Source: Microbispora rosea subsp. aerata (lineage in GTDB: Bacteria > Actinomycetota > Actinomycetes > Streptosporangiales > Streptosporangiaceae). Taken from it: 64,000 nt of DNA. Each line of letters starts with the position of its first letter. The first letter of the stretch is position 1. The translations under genes were made by a program, and so were the position numbers. The stretch lies in the NCBI RefSeq assembly GCF_014647835.1, contig NZ_BMPY01000002.1, forward strand, positions 62,001 through 126,000. The letters run 5' to 3'. The notes below the pieces were generated by a model. That model saw nothing but the letters and a program-made list of their open reading frames with translations. It had not been told where the DNA came from and made no database searches. This document shows positions 20,082 through 28,331 of the stretch, piece by piece.

Positions 20082-20587
20082 GATTTCCCCGCAAACCACA
20101 GGTCGGATTCGCACGGCGGGAGCCGCATGAATGGCCGCTCCCGCAACGCGTGAGTCTTGAATTCACGCGCCGACCGATGCCTTCCCGATGACAGTTCAGG
20201 TCAACCGCGCCCAGAGCCGCGCCCGGCTCAATTCTTCGCAACCAAGAGGCGTTCCCCGTGAGATAGCACGCCGGAATTCTGGGATGATTTCCCACATTAA
20301 ACACAAACGACCTTCGCGACACCGATCGCCGGATTTCACCGCATCAGGAGTGAATTACGGCACCGACAACGGCCCTGAAGCAATGCCCGTGGACGACGAG
20401 CGAGAACCGGCGGGCCGAGTTCAGCTGTGAGGCCCCGTTCGACGGCACGCGGGAGCGGAGCCCGCGACCGCGCGCCGACCAGGTTGGCACACCCTGGCGA
20501 GCGGCGATGGGTGTTGTCTTCCCGGCAGGCCACGCCGGGATGGTTGGGCAAGGCGTTCCGCGCGTTCTTCGGCCGGGTGAAAACCGT

Positions 20588-20649
20588 GTGCACGCCTGGA
20601 TGACCGCGTGAAGCCCTTGCGTACGCCGCTATGACCGCGTCAACCCGAG
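20588..20649. repeat. Two-copy 31-bp degenerate tandem repeat
   Basis: Units at 20588-20618 and 20619-20649 share ATGACCGCGT and GTACGCC-like words, and a third partial copy (CTACGCCGGGAT) follows. The surrounding 20120-20720 interval holds no gene I can recognise and has a GC-poorer stretch at about 20170-20400 upstream of the lipoprotein gene. Confidence 0.6.
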
Positions 20650-20721
20650 CTACGCCGGGATTTTGAAAAGGCGCGGGCTCACGCGCCGGTTCACGGCGGC
20701 CACGAGCCGGACCACCGCCTG

Positions 20722-20996
20722 CTCACATACGACTCAGCGCATCCAGCCACGTCTACACCCGCTCACGCGCGATTCAGCGCACCCGGCGAGGGCGATGTCC
20801 ATTCGTGTGGGGTTGAGCGCATCCGGCCGGACCGTCGCCCATTCGCACACTTTGCGCACCTGGCCGAGCCGACGCCCGTTGAACACATCAGTGAGCCCAC
20901 CCAGCCGCGTCTACACCCACTCACGCGCGATTCAGCGCACCCGGCCGGGGCGACGCCCGCTTGCGTACGGTTAAGCGCATCCGGCCGGGACCGCCG
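20722..20996. repeat. Seven-unit degenerate 40-bp tandem array
   Basis: Unit boundaries by eye: 20722, 20762, 20802, 20842, 20879, 20920 and 20960. Lengths are 40, 40, 40, 37, 41, 40 and 37 bp. Most units keep a core resembling TTCAGCGCATCCGGCCGG; units 2 and 6 share CTCACGCGCGATTCAGCGCA exactly, and units 1 and 5 share CGTCTACACCC. No coding frame is conserved across units. Confidence 0.85.
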
Positions 20997-21076
20997 ATCG
21001 GTAATGAGGGAAACGCCGTCCCGTGAGGCCGACGTTGCCAGGGCGCCTAGTGAAGGGCGTTCGCGTCCGCCGGTCC

Positions 21077-21281
21077 GATCGGCCAAGGTTGCCGCGCATC
21101 ACGATCGCTCCTGGAGGTGATCCGCAGTTGCCGGCACAGAACCGCCCTGGGGTGATCGGTGACTGTCGCACATCACCACCCGGCCCTGGAGGTTATCGGC
21201 GGTTGCCGCGCAGAACCCCGGCCCTGAGGGCGATCGACGGTTGCCGCGTATCACCGCCCGATTTTGGGGGTGATACGCGGC
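21077..21281. repeat. Second degenerate tandem array, 35-42 bp units, abutting uvrB 3' end
   Basis: Five units begin at 21077, 21119, 21154, 21194 and 21232, with a partial sixth at 21272. Each has GATCG(G)C(G)GTTGCCGCGCA near its start and CCCTGGAGGT, CCTGGGGT or similar at its end. The array stops about 10 bp from the uvrB stop codon. It differs in sequence from the array at 20722-20996 but has a similar period. Confidence 0.85.
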
Positions 21282-21291
21282 GACCTGCCCG

Positions 21292-23403
21292 TCACTTCAC
21301 GCCGGCTTCGCGCATGTCGCGGAGCTCCCGCTTGAGCTCCTTGATCTCGTCGCGCAGCCGGGCGGCGACCTCGAACTGCAGGTCGGCGGCGGCGCTGTGC
21401 ATCTGCTCGGTCAGCGACTCGATCAGCGACTCGAGCTGGGCACGGGGCATCTCCCCCGCGATCGCCTTCGCGTGCTGGCCCGCCCCCCGCGACGCGAGGC
21501 CCGGCACCGGCGCCTTGCCGCGCGACTGCTGACGCCCGCCCCCGCCGAGGAGCTGCTCGGTGTCGGCGTCCTCTCGGACGAGGCTGTCCAGGATGTCGGC
21601 GATCTTCTTGCGCAGCGGCTGCGGGTCGATGCCGTGCGCCTGGTTGTAGGCGATCTGCTTGGCCCGGCGCCGGTTGGTCTCCTCGATCGCCCGCTCCATG
21701 CTGGGGGTGATCTTGTCGGCGTACATGTGGACCTGGCCGGACACGTTGCGGGCCGCGCGGCCGATCGTCTGGATCAGCGAGGTCTCCGAGCGCAGGAAGC
21801 CCTCCTTGTCGGCGTCGAGGATCGACACCAGCGACACCTCGGGCAGGTCGAGGCCCTCCCGCAGCAGGTTGATGCCGACGAGCACGTCGAACTCGCCCAT
21901 GCGCAGCTCGCGCAGCAGCTCGATGCGGCGCAGCGTGTCGACCTCGCTGTGCAGGTAGCGGACCCGGATGCCGTTCTCGAGCAGGTAGTCGGTGAGGTCC
22001 TCGGCCATCTTCTTGGTCAGCGTGGTGACCAGGACCCGCTCGTCGCGCTCCGCCCGGACCCGGATCTCCTCCATCAGGTCGTCGATCTGGCCCTTGGTCG
22101 GCTTGATGATCACCTCGGGGTCCACCAGGCCGGTGGGGCGGATGACCTGCTCGACCACCTCGCCCTTGCTGCGGCCCAGCTCGTACGGCCCCGGCGTGGC
22201 GGACAGGTAGACGGTCTGGCCGATGCGCTCCAGGAACTCCTCCCACTTGAGCGGGCGGTTGTCCATCGCCGACGGCAGGCGGAACCCGTGCTCGACCAGC
22301 GTCCGCTTGCGCGAGGCGTCGCCCTCGTACATGGCGCCGATCTGCGGGACGGTCTGGTGCGACTCGTCCAGCACGAGCAGGAAGTCGTCGGGGAAGAAGT
22401 CGAGCAGCGTGTGCGGCGGGCTGCCCGCCTCGCGGCCGTCGATGTGCCGCGAGTAGTTCTCGATCCCGGCGCAGGTGCCGACCTGGCGCATCATCTCGAT
22501 GTCGTAGGTGGTGCGCATGCGCAGCCGCTGGGCCTCCAGCAGCTTGCCCTGCCGCTCCAGCTCGGCGAGCCGCTCGGCCAGCTCCGCTTCGATGCCGGCG
22601 ATGGCCCGCTCCATCCGCTCGGGACCGGCCACGTAGTGGGAGGCGGGGAAGATGTGCAGCTCGTCGTCCTCCCCGACGACCTCGCCGGTCAGCGGGTGCA
22701 GCGTCGCCAGCTTCTCGATCTCGTCGCCGAACATCTCGATGCGGACGGCCAGCTCCTGGTAGACCGGGATGACCTCGACCGTGTCGCCGCGCACCCGGAA
22801 CGTGCCCCGGGTGAACGACAGGTCGTTGCGGGTGTACTGCATGTCGACCAGCCGGCGCAGCAACTGGTCGCGCTCGATCTGCTGGCCGACCTTGAGCCCG
22901 ACCATCCGGTCGACGTACTCCTCCGGCGTGCCCAGGCCGTAGATGCAGGAGACGGAGGCGACCACGACGACGTCGCGGCGCGACACCAGCGACCAGGTCG
23001 CCGAGTGGCGCAGACGCTCGACCTCCTCGTTGATCGAGGAGTCCTTCTCGATGTAGGTGTCGCTCTGCGGGACGTACGCCTCGGGCTGGTAGTAGTCGTA
23101 GTACGACACGAAGTATTCGACGGCGTTGTTCGGCAGCATCCCGCGCAGCTCGTTGGCGAACTGGGCGGCGAGCGTCTTGTTCGGCTGCATGACCAGCGTC
23201 GGGCGCTGCACCCGCTCGATCAGCCAGGCGATCGTGGCGGTCTTGCCGGTGCCGGTCGCGCCGAGCAGGACGACGTCCTTCTCCCCGGCCTTGATCCGGC
23301 GCTCCAGCTCCGCGATGGCCGTCGGCTGGTCGCCGGACGGCGTCATATCGGTGACGACCTGGAAGGGCGCGACCTTCCGCTTCAGGTCCAGCATGGATGT
23401 CAT
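21292..23403 (-). CDS. uvrB: Excinuclease ABC subunit B
   Basis: 703-residue DNA-damage-verifying helicase of nucleotide excision repair. Walker [15 protein letters not shown], the beta-hairpin [16 protein letters not shown]-like LVLDESH, helicase motif [18 protein letters not shown], motif [11 protein letters not shown] and a C-terminal UVR motif ([27 protein letters not shown]) are all present. The ATG at 23403 is preceded by GAGGAG about 11 nt upstream. No obvious LexA box was found in the 210-bp upstream gap. Confidence 0.98.
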   Translation of the reverse strand: MTSMLDLKRKVAPFQVVTDMTPSGDQPTAIAELERRIKAGEKDVVLLGATGTGKTATIAWLIERVQRPTLVMQPNKTLAAQFANELRGMLPNNAVEYFVSYYDYYQPEAYVPQSDTYIEKDSSINEEVERLRHSATWSLVSRRDVVVVASVSCIYGLGTPEEYVDRMVGLKVGQQIERDQLLRRLVDMQYTRNDLSFTRGTFRVRGDTVEVIPVYQELAVRIEMFGDEIEKLATLHPLTGEVVGEDDELHIFPASHYVAGPERMERAIAGIEAELAERLAELERQGKLLEAQRLRMRTTYDIEMMRQVGTCAGIENYSRHIDGREAGSPPHTLLDFFPDDFLLVLDESHQTVPQIGAMYEGDASRKRTLVEHGFRLPSAMDNRPLKWEEFLERIGQTVYLSATPGPYELGRSKGEVVEQVIRPTGLVDPEVIIKPTKGQIDDLMEEIRVRAERDERVLVTTLTKKMAEDLTDYLLENGIRVRYLHSEVDTLRRIELLRELRMGEFDVLVGINLLREGLDLPEVSLVSILDADKEGFLRSETSLIQTIGRAARNVSGQVHMYADKITPSMERAIEETNRRRAKQIAYNQAHGIDPQPLRKKIADILDSLVREDADTEQLLGGGGRQQSRGKAPVPGLASRGAGQHAKAIAGEMPRAQLESLIESLTEQMHSAAADLQFEVAARLRDEIKELKRELRDMREAGVK

Positions 23404-23619
23404 CGGCCGCTCAGCTCCTCACTCGCCCCGTCCACCGATGGGAGCCGCCGTACAGGCACGCGGCGCCCGCTCCGGTTCACATGCATAACCTACGCGCCGC
23501 GACCGACATTTCCGTCCCGATGCCCGCTCAACCCCTCGCCGAACCGCGTCGCGGCGTCCGCGTCGACCCGTTCTCGCCGCCGCCGACGGGGTCAGCCGAG
23601 GGGATCAGTGAGGGCGGGA

Positions 23620-24225
23620 TCAGTCGTCGAGGCCGCGTGCGGCGAGCGCCTCCCCCAGCGCGTCGGCGTGCCGCAGGGCGCCCACCACCAGCGGGACGGC
23701 GAAGGCCCGCGCGCTGCGCTCGACCCCTCTGGCGCGCTGGGCGTCCCGCACCCGGGCGGCCAGGTCCGCCATCACCGGCACGCTGCGCAACGTGAGAGAC
23801 AGCAGCAGCGACACGCGGAACGGGTCCAGCCCGGCGAACCTGACGGGGGCGAGGCAGCGCTCCAGGCAGGCCATGAGCGCGGCGGTGCGCGTGGTGAGGG
23901 TGACCAGCCCGGCCAGGGCGACGGCGAGCACGACCCGGAGCGTGGAGGACGCCGCCGTGGGCAGGTCCGCGAACACCAGCTGCACGCCGAACAGGACCAC
24001 CGCGAACCAGCGGATGGGCCGCACCTGCGCCCAGCCCGCCGCGACGCCCACCCGGGAGACGGCGTACAACAGCACGACGGCGGCCGCCGCGCCCGCCAGC
24101 GCCGCCGGCGAGCCCAGCAACAGCAGCGCCGTGCAGGACGCGGCGAGCCCGGCGAGCTTGGCACCGGCGGGCAGCCGGTGCAGCGGGGAGTCGCCGGGCA
24201 CATAGGCGCCGGTGAGCCCGTTCAC
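23620..24225 (-). CDS. bioN: ECF transporter transmembrane protein (BioN/EcfT)
   Basis: 201 residues from GTG 24225, overlapping the ATPase stop by 4 nt (GTGA). It has about five hydrophobic segments (SCTALLLLGSPAALAGAAAAVVLLYAVS and following) and the CbiQ/EcfT coupling motif region near the C-terminus (AQRARGVER and ALAARGLDD, the AxARG boxes that dock onto the ATPase). With the adjacent ATPase and a BioY-type S component in the same run of genes, it forms an energy-coupling-factor importer, most likely for biotin. Confidence 0.9.
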   Translation of the reverse strand: MNGLTGAYVPGDSPLHRLPAGAKLAGLAASCTALLLLGSPAALAGAAAAVVLLYAVSRVGVAAGWAQVRPIRWFAVVLFGVQLVFADLPTAASSTLRVVLAVALAGLVTLTTRTAALMACLERCLAPVRFAGLDPFRVSLLLSLTLRSVPVMADLAARVRDAQRARGVERSARAFAVPLVVGALRHADALGEALAARGLDD

Positions 24226-24896
24226 GCCATCATCTTCCGGTAGTGGCCGATCGCGGCGGCGGGCTCGGCGTCGGCGACGACGCGCCCCTCGTCGATCACG
24301 AGCACGCGGTCGAAGTCCTCCAGCAGCGGAAGATCGTGGGTGACCACGACCACCTGCTGCGGAAGCGTCCGGAGCAGCGCGGCGACCTGCCGGGAGTGGC
24401 GCAGGTCGAGCAGCGTGGTCGGCTCGTCCATGACCAGGATCTCCGGTTCGAGCACCAGGACCGCGCAGAGGGCGAGTAATTGCTTCTGACCGCCGGACAG
24501 GTGATGCGCGGGGTGGTCGGCGTGCTCCGCCAGGCCGTACCTTTCCAAGACCTCCCGCACCCGGCGCTCGATCTCCTCGCGCGTCAGCCCCTTGCGGCGC
24601 AGCGAGAAGGCCACGTCCTCGGCCACGGTGGGCATCACGATCTGCGCGTCCGGGTCGGTGAACAGGAACCCCACGCTCCGCCTGATGCGCGCCGCGTGGC
24701 GGCGCGTGTCGAGCCCGGAGACCGTGACCGTGCCCGAGGTCGGCAAGACCAGGCCGTTGATCAGCCGGGCGAGCGTGCTCTTGCCCGAGCCGTTGGCCCC
24801 GACCACCCCCACGCGGCGCTCGGTCAGCGAGGCCGTGACGCCGCGCAGCACCTCCCGCTGTCCCAGCCGTACGTGGACGTCCTCCAGCCGGATCAC
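24222..24896 (-). CDS. bioM: ECF transporter ATPase (BioM/EcfA)
   Basis: 224 residues starting at GTG immediately after the thiolase stop (no gap). Walker A GANGSGKSTLARLI, Q-loop GFLFTDPDAQI, signature HLSGGQKQLLALCAVL, Walker B ILVMDEPT and the His switch VVVTHDLPLL are intact. The FTDPDAQ sequence is typical of CbiO/EcfA ATPases. A single ATPase gene implies a homodimer, as in BioMNY systems. Confidence 0.92.
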   Translation of the reverse strand: MIRLEDVHVRLGQREVLRGVTASLTERRVGVVGANGSGKSTLARLINGLVLPTSGTVTVSGLDTRRHAARIRRSVGFLFTDPDAQIVMPTVAEDVAFSLRRKGLTREEIERRVREVLERYGLAEHADHPAHHLSGGQKQLLALCAVLVLEPEILVMDEPTTLLDLRHSRQVAALLRTLPQQVVVVTHDLPLLEDFDRVLVIDEGRVVADAEPAAAIGHYRKMMA

Positions 24897-26069
24897 TCAC
24901 ACCACCTCGAACAGGGCGGCGATGCCGAGACCGCCGCCGACCGCGACCGCCGCGAGACCGAGCGTCCCCGGCGGCGACCCGTCCCCGGCCCCGGTCCCGA
25001 GGAGCCGGCTGAACAGCCGGGTCACCACCACGGCGCCGCTCGCGCCCCAGGGATGGCCGAGGGCGAGCGCGCCGCCGTCGGCGCACACCCGGTCGGCGTC
25101 GGCGCCGAGGGGGTCGAGGCCGAGCGCGTCGGTGACCGCGAGCACCTGCGCCGCGAACGCCTCCACGATCTCCACCACCGCCACATCCTGTAGATCCACA
25201 CCGGTCCGCCCCAGCACGCGCCGTACGGCGGGCACCGGCCCCCACCCGGGAAGCGCGGGGTCGCAGCCGGCGACGGCGCCCGCCAGCAGGCGCAGACCGG
25301 GCAGGCCGGCCGCCGCGCGCAGCCGTTCCGGCACGACCGCGACCGCCGCCGCGCCGTCGCTCACCGGGGAGGAGTTTCCGGCCGTCACCGTACCCCCCGG
25401 AACGAACGCGGCGGGCAGCCGGGCCAGGGACTCGGGCCGCAGCACGCGCGGGCGCTGGTCGTCCGAGCGGCCGTCGATCGGGACGATCTCCCGGGCGAAC
25501 CGCCCGGCCTCCCGGGCGGCCAGCGCCCGCGCGTGGCTCCGGCAGGCGTACGCGTCCTGGCGCTGCCTGGTCACGCCCCGCGCGGCGGCGAGCGCCTCGG
25601 CGGCCGGGCCCATGTCCGGGTCGGGGTGTCCCTCGGGGGCGAACGGCGCCCGCTCGTACGGCACGGCGGCCTCCTGCCCGGCGCCGGGGACGCGGCGGGC
25701 CCGCAGCGGCGCGGTGGAGGCGCTCTCGACACCCCCGGCGACGACGAGGTCCGCATCCCCGCAGCGGACCGTCTGGGCGGCCAGCAGGATCGCGGCCAGG
25801 CCGCTGCCGCACTGCCGGTCGACGGTGACGCCAGGCACCTCGTGGCCCATCCCGGCGGCCAGCGCGCAGACCCGCGCCAGGTTGCCTCCGGGGCCGGTGC
25901 AGTTGCCCAGAACCACGTCGTCCACCGGGACGCCGAGGTGCGCCACATCGCGGGCGACCGCCTCGATGACGGGCGCGGCGAGCCGCTCGGCCGTCAGGGT
26001 CCGGAACGCGTGACCCGCGGTGCCGATGGGGGTGCGGCGGGCCGCGACGACGACCGCGCGCTCGTCCAT
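24897..26069 (-). CDS. Thiolase-family protein lacking usual catalytic residues (YhfS-like)
   Basis: 390 residues from ATG 26069, one base after the ligase stop. The nucleophile Cys87 (DRQCGSGLAA) and His339 (ALGHPWGASGA) are present. The usual NEAFA motif reads VEAFA (Val302), and the second catalytic cysteine of the usual CxGGG motif is replaced: AVGGGLG at 376-382. An ordinary thiolase uses that second cysteine as general base, so classical thiolysis or Claisen condensation is doubtful. Its place between an acyl-CoA ligase and biotin-transporter genes matches B. subtilis yhfS in the BirA-regulated yhfUTS operon, suggesting a task linked to biotin or its precursor, but the reaction is unknown. 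Confidence 0.82.
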   Translation of the reverse strand: MDERAVVVAARRTPIGTAGHAFRTLTAERLAAPVIEAVARDVAHLGVPVDDVVLGNCTGPGGNLARVCALAAGMGHEVPGVTVDRQCGSGLAAILLAAQTVRCGDADLVVAGGVESASTAPLRARRVPGAGQEAAVPYERAPFAPEGHPDPDMGPAAEALAAARGVTRQRQDAYACRSHARALAAREAGRFAREIVPIDGRSDDQRPRVLRPESLARLPAAFVPGGTVTAGNSSPVSDGAAAVAVVPERLRAAAGLPGLRLLAGAVAGCDPALPGWGPVPAVRRVLGRTGVDLQDVAVVEIVEAFAAQVLAVTDALGLDPLGADADRVCADGGALALGHPWGASGAVVVTRLFSRLLGTGAGDGSPPGTLGLAAVAVGGGLGIAALFEVV

Positions 26070-26070
26070 G

Positions 26071-27444
26071 TCAGCCGAGCCTCCGCAGGCCCGGGTCTCC
26101 GCCGGCGGCGAGGCGGGCGGCGACGAGGCCGCGGGCCGGCTTGCCGGTGGGGGTCCGGGGCAGAGACGCGGCGGCGTACCAGCGCCGGGGCCGCTGCGCG
26201 GGGTCGAGTTCCGCGCGCGCCACCGCCTCAAGCGCCGTCCGCGACGCGCCCTCGCCCTCCACGACCGCGGTGACCACCGCGCCCAGGTAGGGGTGTGGCG
26301 TGCCGACCACGACCACGTCGTCCACTCCCGGCGCCTTCCTGAGCACCTCCTCCACGTCCTCGGGCACGACGGTGGCGCCGCCGGTCTGGATCGCGCCGTC
26401 GCCCCGTCCGCGCAGCCGCAGGACATCCCCGGGCCGGTACGGCTCCGCGAGGTCGCCGACCGTCATCCAGCCGTCGTCGTCGCGCCGCAGCGGGCCCGTC
26501 GCTCCGGCCAGGTAGCCCTCGCAGAGCCACGGGGAGCGCACCCACACCTCGCCCAGGTCCTGCCCCGGCGGCACCCGTACGTCGATCTCCACGCCGGGGA
26601 AGGGCCGCAGCCCGGAGCCGGCGACGTCGACGGCGACGAACGACAGCTCGGTGGCGCCGTAGTAGGACACCACGCGCACACCGGCCGCCCCGGCCGCGAT
26701 CCGGGCGGCGGCGTCCAGGGCGGCCCCGCCGACGACGGCCGTACGCAGCGGGCCTCCCGCCGCCCGCACGGCGTCGAGCACGGCCGTCAGGCGGTGGGGC
26801 ACCACGTGGACCACGGTGGCCCGGCGCGACTGCTCCGCCAGCGCGCCCGGCGACCACCGGCCGGGAACCACGGCCGTCGCGCCCGCCGCGAGCGCGTGCA
26901 CGGCGGCGAAGCCGTACAGGGAGGAGACCAGCGGGCCGGGGATCAGCACGACGTCGTCGGGGCCGATCCCGGCCAGCGCGTCCAGGTGGGCGAACGAGCC
27001 CGTCCACGACGCGCGGCGGCGCACCACGGCGCGGGGCCTGCCGGTGCTGCCGGAGCTGAAACAGGCCCAGGTGAGGTCGTCAGGCCCGGGGAGGTGCCGT
27101 ACGGGCGGGCCGTCGGCCTCCGGCATCGGGGCGTCGAAGCCGGCGGCGACCGGCACCGCGGCCATGACCTGCGCGCGCCGTTCCTCGCTCCAGGCGTGGT
27201 CGCACAGCAGCGGCGTGACGCCCGCGAGGTCGGCGGCGAGCACGGCGACGAGCAGGGCCACCGGGTCGGCCTGGGCGACCGCGACGAGCGCGCCGTCCGC
27301 GAGGCCCTCGTCGCGCAGACGGCGGGCGGCGCGGCCGGCCCGGGCCGCGAGCTCGGCGTAGGTGAGGTCTCCTCCGGGTCCGGACACCGCGATCCGCCCG
27401 GGGCTGGCGGAGGCGTGCCGCATGACCTGCGCGGCTACCGGCAC
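26071..27444 (-). CDS. AMP-dependent acyl-CoA ligase-like protein (YhfT-like)
   Basis: 457 residues from GTG 27444, 7 nt after bioY. Adenylation-superfamily motifs: FSSGSTGRPRAVVRR (phosphate-binding A3), SYYGATELSFV (A5), GWMTVGDLAE (A7), RGRGDGAIQTGG (A8) and PRTPTGKPAR with the catalytic lysine (A10). It is shorter than typical 500-residue ligases. It should activate a carboxylic acid as acyl-AMP and then acyl-CoA. Tight packing with bioY and the thiolase suggests an acyl substrate tied to biotin metabolism, such as a pimelate-like or fatty acid; this is inference from the Bacillus yhfUTS arrangement. Confidence 0.85.
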   Translation of the reverse strand: MPVAAQVMRHASASPGRIAVSGPGGDLTYAELAARAGRAARRLRDEGLADGALVAVAQADPVALLVAVLAADLAGVTPLLCDHAWSEERRAQVMAAVPVAAGFDAPMPEADGPPVRHLPGPDDLTWACFSSGSTGRPRAVVRRRASWTGSFAHLDALAGIGPDDVVLIPGPLVSSLYGFAAVHALAAGATAVVPGRWSPGALAEQSRRATVVHVVPHRLTAVLDAVRAAGGPLRTAVVGGAALDAAARIAAGAAGVRVVSYYGATELSFVAVDVAGSGLRPFPGVEIDVRVPPGQDLGEVWVRSPWLCEGYLAGATGPLRRDDDGWMTVGDLAEPYRPGDVLRLRGRGDGAIQTGGATVVPEDVEEVLRKAPGVDDVVVVGTPHPYLGAVVTAVVEGEGASRTALEAVARAELDPAQRPRRWYAAASLPRTPTGKPARGLVAARLAAGGDPGLRRLG

Positions 27445-27451
27445 GGGCGGG

Positions 27452-28063
27452 TCACCGTCCCCCTGCCCGCAGCCGCTCCTGATGCACGGCGGGGATCGCG
27501 TCGGGGTAGGCCCGCTGGGTGCCCCGCCCCACGATCGACGCCACCACCGCCTTGAGCAGGTCGCCCGGCAGGAAGGCGGCGCTGAGCAGCGCGGCCTTGC
27601 CCAGGGACAGCCCGGCGACCAGCGCCTGCACGGGGATGCCGAACAGGTAGACCACCCCGATGCCGCCGGCCAGGCAGGCGGTCATCAACCGCGCCATGGA
27701 CGGCGAGCGTCCGCCGCGCTCGACGATCCACCCGGTCACGGCCGCGCCGGGAAGCCAGCCGATCAGGAAGCCGGCCGAGGGGGCGGTGAAGACGCCGAGC
27801 CCGCCGCGTCCGCCGGCCAGCAGCGGCAGCCCCGCGGCGACCAGCACCAGCAGGACCGCGACCGCGAGGGCGGACCGCCACGTGCCGAGGATCACCCCGG
27901 CGAGCATGACGCCGAGTGTCTGCAGCGTGATCGGCACCGCGCTGCCGAAGACGTTCAGCGCGCCCGGCAGGCCGAGCACGGCGATGAGCGCGGCGAAGAC
28001 GCTGACCCTGGCGATGTCCGCCGCGGGGAAACGCCGCCGTTGCGGACTCTGTTCATCTGTCAC
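27452..28063 (-). CDS. bioY: Biotin transporter substrate-binding subunit BioY
   Basis: 203 residues from GTG 28063. The BioY fold is recognisable from six hydrophobic segments and the conserved PITLQTLGVMLAGVILG and SAGFLIGWLPGAAVTGW blocks, the latter holding the family's substrate-loop glycine region. It is the S component of a BioMNY importer whose other parts are encoded two genes downstream. It is probably the first gene of the five-gene run bioY-ligase-thiolase-bioM-bioN. I looked for BirA-type or BioQ-type palindromes upstream and saw none that are convincing. TTG 28114 is an alternative longer start. Confidence 0.92.
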   Translation of the reverse strand: MTDEQSPQRRRFPAADIARVSVFAALIAVLGLPGALNVFGSAVPITLQTLGVMLAGVILGTWRSALAVAVLLVLVAAGLPLLAGGRGGLGVFTAPSAGFLIGWLPGAAVTGWIVERGGRSPSMARLMTACLAGGIGVVYLFGIPVQALVAGLSLGKAALLSAAFLPGDLLKAVVASIVGRGTQRAYPDAIPAVHQERLRAGGR

Positions 28064-28139
28064 GGATCGATCCCATACCAAGACCCTCCGTGCGGCGAAT
28101 GAGGATTCCCACAACTTTCCACCGTGTCGTTCTCATCGG

Positions 28140-28331
28140 TGCCCATAGCCGCCGCGCCCCACCGCCGCTCAGCCGATGACAGCACGGTCACCACCGCTGA
28201 CCGTGAAGGTGCGGTACGGTCGCCGCTGCCGCCGCTTCAGCCCGGTGAGGATGCCACCGCCGCTGATCAGCCGGTGAGGGTGTCATGGCCGGGGATGAAG
28301 CCGGTGAGGAGCCGTACGGTCGCCGCCGGGG
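28140..28331. repeat. Degenerate repeats derived in part from the permease 3' end
   Basis: CAGCCGGTGAGG or close variants occur four times (28228-28350), twice with CGTACGGTCGCCGC about 25 bp away. One copy is the end of the permease coding sequence itself (minus strand: ACGGTCACCGTCCTGATCCTCACCGGCTGA region, shown here only as a location at 28332-28360). The array therefore looks like repeated slippage of the gene's 3' end. Confidence 0.55.

Noticed and set aside
20722-21281. Possible CRISPR array
   Set aside because: The period is about 40 bp, but variation is spread through the unit, not split into fixed repeats and unique spacers.
27950-28140. BirA or BioQ operator upstream of bioY
   Set aside because: No convincing palindrome with either arrangement was found by eye.
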